From contig CAKAKS010000066.1 in the NCBI GenBank assembly GCA_916700875.1, positions 13,652,361-13,716,360 on the forward strand: DNA of 64,000 nt, read 5' to 3'. Positions 55,470-64,000 of this stretch are shown here, piece by piece (position 1 is the first letter of the stretch; each line of letters starts with the position of its first letter). Made by a program: the position numbers and the translations under genes. The notes under the pieces are model-generated. The model saw nothing but the letters and a program-made list of their open reading frames with translations, had not been told where the DNA came from and made no database searches. The DNA is from Sebastes aleutianus (taxonomy: Eukaryota > Chordata > Actinopteri > Perciformes > Sebastidae).

Positions 55470-58400
55470 GTGAGTCCAACAAAGTCCAGTATGAACTTTT
55501 AAATAATGACATTTCTCAAGTTCTATTTTTGAGGCATTCTTACCAAACACACCGGTTGCCATCACAAACCGCAGTCACAGACAAAGGATTTTGTGTCTGA
55601 GCTAACTTGTGAACCTCTTCATCATTAATCACACGACAACGCCAAGTACCCATTCTTCCATTCAGTTCCAATTTAAATACGTCCCACACATTCCCAGGGC
55701 AAAGGGCTCTCAGTGAGAACAGAAATGCTGTTGTCTCCAGCCTTTTGAGATGCATATCATCTAATTGCCGTGGTTCACCCCACACCAAAACACAAAGCAT
55801 ATTAGTAGGGTAAATACATGTGCCTAAATGGATAGCTGGATCCAAGCCCATGGGACTCTTAAACACATGTTAGTGCATGATAAAGCTTTATAATTGATGC
55901 AAAGGGTGTTTAGTGGTATCAGTTGCAGCGAGTAGTCTGTTGCCGTTTCCTCCCTCTTTTCCCATTTGATTTTCATTAGGAGACTTGGTGGAAAAAAAGA
56001 GAACAAGCCATTCCCAACATGACTAGTGGGAGCTTTTTTTTCTTTCCATTGACATTTTGTGCCACCGCTTGCTATTTTCATGAGGCTGCATGTGAACGGT
56101 AGCCTTTGTATGGAACGTTTGAAAGGAGGCAAGTAATTTCCTGCCCATAGCCACGCAACTAACACCCCAAAAAGTTACATAAACCCTCAACACGAACAGA
56201 GAGCTGCACACAATGCGGGAATGGAGGAAGGAAGACAGGGAGGGAAACGGAGGGATGGAGTCTAAGAAAAAAAAGGGGGGGGGGCGGGGGGTAATGTACG
56301 CACAGAAAGAGATACCGAGAGTCAGTGATGTCATTTGTTCCAGTTGCGCCAGGCAAGAATCAGTCATATGTTCCATCAGAGCAGCAGACTTTATCAGGCA
56401 GAACAGAGCGGGGCAGGGCAGGGCAGCTCTCTGGCTTGTATCTGCTCAACAGACATTCCTGAGAGTAAATGGATGGCAGAGAGCGAGCCGAGAGATAGAT
56501 ATCATCCAGAGTGATTTTATAAAACCCAAAAACAACCTTGTTATTGAAAGACAAACTTCTGGCTATTCACATTATGGGAACGCTTTCACGGTTCCTATCG
56601 CAAACTGAGCTGTTCTTTGTTTCCTCTTTCATACACCTCCTCTTTCTGTATATCTCTTGCAATCTGTTGATGCACCCCTTCCCTCACCTCTACCCCCTTT
56701 GCGTGACCCCACTATTCTCTTTGCATTTGTTTCCATTGTATTTAAACACTTTGTAATCCGGGCCAGTTGGCAAACCACACAAGTGTGAAATCTCGAGACC
56801 TTAAACACTTTCACAGCCAATTGAAGCCGGGGAGCCAGTGGCCCCATTAGTGTTTTTCCATATCTGCTAGGTTTGGAATTTGGGGGTGAGATCGTAATGG
56901 CACGCTGGCACATTAGGTTTGACTGATTTGCACCATAAAATCCAGTAAAACAACATTGACCTTGCTCAAAAATCTACAAAACTTTTGTAGCACAAATTCT
57001 GTTTCTGCAGAAGAGCGCAGAGCTGGTGCTGCCTGATTATTGTCAACATGACTCGTCTTTGATTCAGAGGTTGTAAACAAGAAATGCATCTTCATAAGAG
57101 GTTGCAGATGCCATCCTGTTGCTTCACACAACTTTTCGTTATATTGAAAAAAAACTTTCAGCAGTATTACTGGCAGAGAAGTACAGCTTAAGACAGGGAT
57201 TTACAAGCTGTCGATGAATGAATTTAGTCTCGGAAATCCTCTTTTCAAAACATGATGTGAGGCTTTAATATGCCTCCAATGAAAATGATTTGTCTGTATA
57301 TTATAAAGTACAAAAACCTAAGTGAAAGTAAGTAAAATGAGTATAATCCTGCACTTTAAAGCACCCCAGATGATCTAAAGTTAGTGTTTCATCATTCAGT
57401 AGTCAGGATTCCCTTTGCCCTCATGCCAGTGTTTCTTTTGGCTGCACAGCCGGCAGCCATTTCCCTTGTGAGAGCAGCAGCCAAAGTCAATTTCACTGTT
57501 AAAATGAGAGCTTCTGCTGAAAAGCGGGATTCCCTACGGCAGAGTATAAAAACTCTTTGTGACAGTACGACTTTTTCTCCATTTCCCTTTCTCAACTTTT
57601 GTAACTGACAGGATTTTTGCATGCTATAAATGTCTTGTTGTTTAGGGCCATTTAAGGATTGTCTGCAGGCTCTGGAAGACGGCCACACTACCAGCGGCAT
57701 GTACCTGGTGAAACCGGACAACGCCAACCGGCTTATGCAGGTGTGGTGCGACCAGAGACACGACCCGGGCGGCTGGACCGTGATCCAGAGGAGGGTGGAC
57801 GGCTCCGTCAACTTCTTCAGGAACTGGGAGACGTACAAGGTGCGACAACCTCACACCAAATCAAGGAGCTCATAGTTTTGGAGGGAAGCAGGCGGCTCGT
57901 GTAGGTTGTTTTGCCACTCACCAGATGTGAGCCAGTAATGAATAGGTAATTGTTAAGCTCTCAAAGTGTCTGATGTAGTAACGGTCTCAGTCGCTGCCAC
58001 AGCCATGACTCATTAATTCCAGCAGCATCAGTTGGTCTTTGTGAATGAGTCCACAGTAAAATAACAACGTGGGGATATTGGGCTTGAATGACACATTAGT
58101 TGGTTGTGTCTACATTCCTGGTGTTGTGGAAAAATAACATTATTTTTTTAATATTGCATTACACGGTACCTGATAAACAGGGTTACGGAGTGGATACATT
58201 TTTATTCAGGGGAACTTCTTTAACTTTTGAAAGGGAAACCCCTCACACAGAGAGCAGTACTTCACTGCTTGCCAAAGGTTCACTCGGGTCCTGATTAAAT
58301 CTCAGCTAAGGGCAAGAGTGCAGATCTTTCCGAGCCTTTTACGAAAACCTTTAAACCACACGAGATCTGAAATTGCATCTGTGCACTCATCAGAAGGGGT

Positions 58401-59813
58401 GTTTCCATGATTCAAAGCATGTGCTGGGTAGGGGATACCACAAACCGACTTACAGTACGACCGGAGCCAGAACAAAGCAGTAAGACGGCATCCAGTATGT
58501 CGGATTTCAGACTAGATAGTCTTTTTCCTGCTGTGCTTTCAATAACAAAATAATAGTGGAAAACTGGGCACCCGGTGCTAGCTGTAAACTTGACTCAGAG
58601 GGTCCATTTATAATAACGTTCCTTGACGATAAACAACCCCATAGAAGAGCTAACTCATAATTACCTCCAGAACACGAGCATCGACCCTGAATCATCCCCC
58701 AGACAAACAGTTCAAAACGACTTTTTTTTGGCATTTTTTTGAAAGATGACAGTGTAGAAAGAGAGAGTTGTATGACACGCAACAAAAGTCCCAAGGCTGG
58801 AATTGAACCCGGGACGTTGCGGTTACGTGGCATGTGCTGTAACCACTCAGCTACCAAGGCCCCCCGTTCAAAGCTTTTCAAAGAGAAATCTTACCAATAG
58901 TGTTTTTTCTTATCGTTGCCCTTCACAGCAAGGTTTTGGCAACATTGATGGCGAGTACTGGCTGGGTCTGGAGAACATCTACTGGCTGACTAACCAGGCA
59001 AACTACAAACTGCTGGTCACGCTGGAGGACTGGTCTGGCAGGAAGGTGTTTGCGGAGTATGCCAGCTTCAGAGTGGAGCCCGAGGCCGACTTCTACAAGC
59101 TAAGGGTGGGCCGTTACCACGGCAACGCCGGAGACTCCCTCACCTGGCATAATGGCAAACAGTTCACAACACTGGACAGAGACCACGATGCATATACAGG
59201 TAAAAATACAAATTTTAAAAGTACTTAATTGGACAAACGTTGGACGCTTAAACGTATCCTCATACGGTTTGTATGATTACTTACGAAAAGTCATTCCTCA
59301 TTTTTCGTGCGTTTTCCTACGAATGTCCAGCATTACGTGACGTTTCAATTTCCGGCCCTGTCTTTTCAAATTAAACTTCCGTCTTCACTGGAAACAACTT
59401 GGTTAGGTTTAGGTAACAAAACTACTTTGTCATGTGTCGCTCTTCATACTTCCTAGTTCACAATTATGTGGATTACATACAAATTGCTTTCGTGGGATAC
59501 AAATTAGAGTACTTTCCTTTAGTAGGTATAGCTACAGTGCAATCCGTTCAATGCAAAAATGATGTTTATGCAAGCAGCCTGACAGTTTTTTTCATGTTTT
59601 TCAACGTTTCTAGGCAATTGTGCCCACTACCAGAAGGGAGGCTGGTGGTACAACTCTTGCGCCCATTCAAATTTGAATGGAGTTTGGTACCGAGGAGGAC
59701 ACTACCGCAGCCGCTACCAAGATGGAGTCTACTGGGCTGAGTTCAGAGGAGGAGCCTATTCACTAAAGAAAGTGGTCATGATGATCCGTCCGAACCCAAA
59801 CACCTTCCACTAA
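54587..59813 (+). CDS. angptl2: Angiopoietin-like protein 2, complete CDS (4 coding exons)
   Basis: ANGPTL2 is a secreted glycoprotein of the angiopoietin-like family, linked to inflammation, angiogenesis and tissue remodelling; it acts outside the cell through receptors such as integrin alpha5beta1 and LILRB2 in mammals. Coding exons 54587-55469, 57646-57839, 58929-59199 and 59614-59813 join in frame to 515 residues, near the 493 of the human protein. Visible parts: signal peptide about 1-20, basic site RSKR at 57-60, coiled coil about 95-215, sequons N180 (NQT) and N208 (NQS), proline-rich linker about 222-292, and fibrinogen-like domain about 296-515 with aspartates 442, 444 and 446 at the calcium site. 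The C-terminus IRPNPNTFH is characteristic of ANGPTL2 and separates it from ANGPTL1. Confidence 0.95.
55470..57645. other. angptl2 intron 2
   Basis: Donor CTG|GTGAGT and acceptor TTGTTTAG. It contains an A8-G10-rich low-complexity run at about 56269-56290 and no recognised transposon. Confidence 0.5.
57646..57839 (+). CDS. angptl2: angptl2 coding exon 3: start of fibrinogen-like domain
   Basis: The 194-base exon encodes PFKDCLQALEDGHTTSGMYL and the family hallmark DPGGWTVIQRRVDGSVNFFR, ending NWETYK. Acceptor is TTGTTTAG and donor AAG|GTGCGA, phase 1 to 0. Residues 296-359 of the protein. Confidence 0.95.
58740..58866 (-). repeat. tRNA-derived SINE in angptl2 intron 3
   Basis: On the minus strand: GGCCTTGGTAGCTGAGTGGT (A-box region), then CCCGGGTTCAATTCCAGCC (B-box region), then a unique tail with a CTCTCTTTCTACACTGTC segment. 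The tRNA-like part is about 75 bases but does not end in a tRNA 3' structure, so it is a SINE rather than a tRNA gene. It ends about 60 bases before the exon 4 acceptor. Confidence 0.65.
58929..59199 (+). CDS. angptl2: angptl2 coding exon 4: central fibrinogen-like domain
   Basis: It encodes QGFGNIDGEYWLGLENIYWL through TWHNGKQFTTLDRDHDAYTG, including the acidic calcium-site segment. Residues 360-450. Acceptor is CTTCACAG and donor CAG|GTAAAA. A tRNA-like SINE lies only 60 bases upstream of the acceptor. Confidence 0.95.
59614..59813 (+). CDS. angptl2: angptl2 coding exon 5: end of fibrinogen-like domain
   Basis: It encodes NCAHYQKGGWWYNSCAHSNL, then the VWYRGGHYRSRY and VVMMIRPNPNTFH segments, with TAA at 59811-59813. 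The paired cysteines in NCAHY and NSCAH are the conserved C-terminal disulfide of the domain. Confidence 0.95.
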
Positions 59814-60790
59814 GCATCCAAGGAACACATACTGTACTGTACTGTATCTCTCACTAAACAAAAACCTTTTCAGCTCCTAGAATCCACCTTTTGTTTCTTT
59901 AATGGAGTGGCACCACACCAAGTCAGATGACAAAGAGACAGACGATGTTGAAAGTGCAATATCAAACATCAGGCTTATCTACTGGTATCTCCTGCACCTT
60001 TATTTAGTTGTCTGTACCATTTTCCCTTTTACGTATGACTCAGTAAAGACGTGTTCTCATTGCTCAGGAGTTGTTTTTAATACACTGTCTTTCATAAAAC
60101 AAAAACCTGCTTAGCTGACAGTGCTCTCATCTGACCCGAGAGAGAAAAACAATATGAACCTAATTTGACATAAAAAGAACAGATTACAATAATTCAGTAT
60201 AGCAACTTTGAGATTGGTTGAGATAGGAACCCTACAATATATATTTAGTATGTATGTAAAGTTGTTTTTTTGCAGTAACAAGCAAATGAGGTTGACACAG
60301 GAAACATATCCAGTGACTTTTATTTTCATTCTAAATACATTTTTCAAATGTGTAATTTATAGGGACATTTATTGACTTGTAGTACAGGGTTGATATTCTG
60401 GCCAGTTTTGTTAATCATAACAAAGTATACTATAAAAACAGTGCCATCAAACCAAAACTAATAGCAATACCTGAAGTTATTAACAGTTCGCTTATGCAAC
60501 ATCTGATAGATCTAAGAACACCAAACTTTGAAGAGGTACGCTCTCTTCAAAGTCCTGCTTTTTTTTCTTAAAAATACTTGTTTTGAAATCTTGAATCTCT
60601 TCAACAGGTATCCACCAATTTGCTTGTATGAATCAAGCACTGTATTTACTGTATAAATCTAGTGTTTTTGTTGATGTCAATAGATCCAACACATTGCGTT
60701 TGTACATAAAAGATATTTGTAATATAATGTATTAAAACCTGTTATGTCACTATTACGTTGCAATAAAGTATGTACAGCTTATGTGTTTTC
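59814..60790 (+). other. angptl2: angptl2 3' untranslated region with polyadenylation signal
   Basis: About 970 bases of AT-rich sequence follow the stop. AATAAA at 60762-60767 is followed by a TGT-rich stretch around 60780 (TATGTGTTTTC), giving a credible cleavage site near 60785. Confidence 0.6.
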
Positions 60791-63700
60791 TATTTTTTTG
60801 GCGTTACTTGGTATAAAACATACTTAGACTTATAATTGTTTGAATTTTAAATTTGTTTTATTTTAGTTTTGACTTTTCAGTTTCATTTTAGTTTAGTTTT
60901 AGTTTTCAGAGTGCATATGAGTTTAATTTCAGTTTTTCAGAAAGTTTTAGTTTGACAGTAGTACTATGATGCCTTAGAAGTATGTAGTTACAAATACATG
61001 GTTGGAAAACTATAGTAATGGCTATAATGTTTAATCTTCCCCCTACTTTACGGTCCGAAGTGAAGCAATTGTGGCACGGCGCCGTCTCCTGCAAGGTCAA
61101 GTCCCTTCAATTTCTAGTTGGCGGAAATTCATGCCGTCCCCTTTTTCCATTTGTGATACATTATAGCTAAAAAAAAAAAACTAAAACTGAAATGAATTTA
61201 CATTCATTTTTATTAGTTTTTAAACAGGATATAGGATATATGTTTTATTTAGTTTCAGTTTACTAACAATATTTCTCACTGCACATTTTTGTTTTAGTTT
61301 CAGTTTTATTTTACTATAATAATCCTGCACCAAAGTAATATTTATCTGTTGTCCAAAAGTGAAAGTAAGAACACATTGTTTGAAAGGGAGTACATATGTT
61401 ACAGTTTATTACATATGAAATTGTATTAATTATATCCTTAAGAAGCTTCTCAACTCTACCATTTATCTTAAGTGACGTCGTTCATCCAAAGACACTTAAT
61501 GACAACAGTCATAAACATTCATAAAATGTAATTCATGTTCGTATCAATTTTCATGACTGTTGCGCCAGCCTTATGCATACCTCTAAAAGACACAGACACT
61601 AAGATTTTGAATGTTAATCCTTTAGATTTCTATTTTAGTGGATTTATTTGGGGATTTTGCAGATCACTCTCTCTCTCTCTCTTACTACTCTCATGTATCT
61701 CTCTCCTGAGAACAAGAGACAGACTATGAGCCACTATTATTGTGATTTTTATGAAGTTAATTTCCTCATCGCATCATTTTAAAGCTCAACTTGTTGTGGC
61801 TAATCCCCCTAAAAGCTGACATATCCCTCAATATATTGAAGCATGCAAGAAGAAAGCTTACAGAATATACTGTATACCCATGATAATAGTTATGTAGACC
61901 ATATCAGATATGCCATTTTGGATATCATTCATTGTGTAAAAGAAGGATATATTTTCAATTTTAAGAGGCAAACTGGAAAATATACAGTGTTTGTAACAAA
62001 GGGTTCAAGTAAAACAATTTAAAATGAATCGTATATAAAATAATTGTATGAATTGTAAATGGACTACTTCAATCTTTGAGACTGTAATTTTTACATTTTT
62101 CTGACCAACAAGTTTAGATTAATGTGAATATTAGTTCCAAAGATTACTGCTAGCTTACAGTGCACATCTACAATGCAGCAACCACAGCTTTTGCCAAATT
62201 TGCTTATAATTATGTACTATTATAAAGCAACACCTCGATTTGTTATTTAAAACAAAAGCAAACAGAATGAAATTCTTTAAGTAGGGAAAAAATTAACGTG
62301 CCATTCTGAAAAACTACATTTTGTTAAGCGTTAAGAGTCTGCACACCAGGGAGTGACAAATGAAATGTGACAGGCGTGTAAAACTAATGCATCCAGCAGT
62401 CCTCCTCCACTGACAGCAGAAACCACCTTTATTTTACTATGTGTCAATGAGATTTCCAAAGACAGCTGGAAAGTGAAGCAAAACTGACTTTACACTGCAA
62501 TGAACCAGGCTCCATTTAATGTCACATTTTGTGACCAGGCTTGAGTGGAGGAAGGTTTGGAGAGCATTTAAAATCAATTTAGTGTGAATTCCTGTGAATG
62601 ACAACTTTAAAGACAATCTGAGATCATCTGAAGAGGCCAATTACCAACGGAGCAAAAAGTGACGCGTGTATTTAAACTCCCTCACTCCGAATAAAAACTA
62701 ACTTACCATGTCAGCGTCATGCTGCCAAAGTAAGAATTGATGCTTATGTGCTTGTAGCCAAAAACACTTGTCCTACATCAAACCTGACAAACACTGGCTG
62801 CGAAAACTGGCTCCCAAGTTGAAAGCTAAAAAGCTTTGCTCATGACAAAGAGGCTTTGGATTGAACAAAGGAAGACATTCATCACTGCAACTGTCACTCT
62901 TTGTCAGCTGTGTTTTTACTAATGATGGATGGGACCATAAAATATACTTTGTACCAGATCCTTCACTCTTCCCAGATAGGTCACCACTCTTTTTCTAGCA
63001 ATTACATCTAAAAAAAACAGCTTGTGTCTGCTTTGTCAATTAACCTTCTCGTGGTTAAACAGAGGACGGTGTTTCATCGTCTCCATAAACAGAGACGACA
63101 GACTCTTTGGATGCCGTGTACGTCTGAGGACTCACCGCGATGGAAAACCTTCAGTTAGGGTGGCCTGTGTGCAAACCCCCGACTCCCCCAACCAACATGG
63201 AAAACCATGAGCTGACACAGTGCTCACTCAGCACTAAAAAAGAACCGCATTTCCTGGGCCTTCGAACCTGAACCGTTCAAAACTGGCCTGTATTGTTGTT
63301 TCACATCTGTAAAAGTCCATGTCCTTGTACTTTTAATGGAACATTTTACTTTTCCCGTGCTCCCACGAATCCTTTTCACTCCACCTTTTGAGGAAAGGAG
63401 AAACCGCTGCACAAATTATTCACTGGGGACTTTAACCACTCACATTTCATGCTTTCCCCCAAAGAAACTACTACATGCCACATAACTTATAATTTATTAT
63501 TAATTATATTAAAAGCTCTACCAAATATGATAAATGAAGGTATATTCTTAAAAACTATTTAATGACATTTAAAAACAATATGTGACCCTTGAATAACTAC
63601 TGTAACTTCTATTAATAAATCTTTCAGAGCTTATAACATAATTGAATGGAAGAGGTCAGCGCTTGTGTTCAGGATGTGTAAAAACTATGGGGGAGGTGGC

Positions 63701-64000
63701 TTTTCCACTGTATCCTTTTCCCATTTTCCAGTGGCTGTGACCAGGGTCATGCTATAATCTTTTCATGCAAGTAGCCATTACAACTGTGACATTAAATTGC
63801 ATGATTATCAATAAAGTGGGCCAGATTTCCTTACCATTCTGCCCTCTTTTTTAGAGGAGTAGGGGTGGGGGACAGGGGATGTTCAGGGGTCGATAACAAG
63901 TCAACAGTAGATGTCACATAGAAGTGGTGTACATCACCTGAAAGCTGGGAACCTGAAGATTAATTTGAGATTCAGCTAAGCACTGTGTGTCAAATTGTTC
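60791..64000. other. Downstream AT-rich non-coding sequence
   Basis: The stretch 60840-61330 has TTTTAGTTTCAGTTTTA-type repeats in inverted orientation at its two sides (60860-60960 and 61165-61310), suggesting a hAT-like relic. The remainder shows no coding signature on either strand. Confidence 0.45.

Noticed and set aside
58790..58866. Possible tRNA gene on the minus strand
   Set aside because: A- and B-box-like segments are present, but the sequence continues into a SINE-type tail and the 3' acceptor stem does not pair, so it is treated as a tRNA-derived SINE.
54587..59813. Angptl1 rather than Angptl2
   Set aside because: The N-terminal VTGAICVNSKEPE segment, the linker and the C-terminal IRPNPNTFH end are ANGPTL2-like, not ANGPTL1-like.
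1..64000. CRISPR arrays, phage-like islands, operons or toxin systems
   Set aside because: The window is animal nuclear DNA with introns; no spaced direct-repeat arrays or prokaryotic gene organisation were seen.

Overview
The window is vertebrate nuclear DNA and almost certainly from a teleost fish. It has long introns with GT-AG splice sites, animal extracellular-matrix gene families, and a dense load of short transposon relics of the kinds common in ray-finned fish: TTAA-flanked fold-back elements, hAT-like elements, tRNA-derived SINEs and an L1-like LINE end. Nothing bacterial, viral or CRISPR-like was seen. The species cannot be named from the sequence alone.

Region 1 (about 1-14,680, + strand) is the 3' part of a hemicentin gene, most likely hmcn2. 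Twenty-four exons can be joined into one open frame of 3,896 coding bases, with matching splice phases throughout and no stop before the natural TGA. In order they encode the end of one Ig domain, five complete Ig domains, a single thrombospondin type 1 repeat, a nidogen G2F beta-barrel, a half-EGF linker, eight calcium-binding EGF modules and a fibulin-type C-terminal domain ending in a YPY motif. The gene begins upstream of the window. One intron has a GC-AG boundary, and several introns carry transposons, including a nested pair and a RecQ-helicase-like coding relic.

Region 2 (about 14,680-47,650) is intergenic and I could support no gene in it. It is a mosaic of mobile-element relics: four copies of one TTAA-flanked element, three copies of a fold-back element (one with an arm deleted), an L1-like LINE 3' end, hAT-like elements, a 41-bp minisatellite, a separated pair of homologous segments, and AT-rich sequence between them.

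Region 3 (about 47,860-60,790, + strand) is angptl2, complete for coding sequence: a non-coding first exon, a 6.2-kb first intron and four coding exons giving a 515-residue secreted protein. The protein has a signal peptide, an RSKR basic site, a coiled coil, a proline-rich linker and a fibrinogen-like domain. Intron 1 contains clearly nested transposons, one with a perfect 8-bp target duplication.

Region 4 (about 60,790-64,000) is AT-rich non-coding sequence.

The two genes are neighbours in the same orientation and both encode secreted matrix-associated glycoproteins. From general knowledge, human HMCN2 and ANGPTL2 both lie on chromosome 9q33-q34, so the pairing looks like conserved synteny and supports calling the hemicentin HMCN2 rather than HMCN1. 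I found no convincing new biological system. The most informative novelties are the transposon architecture and a few splice and leader features.
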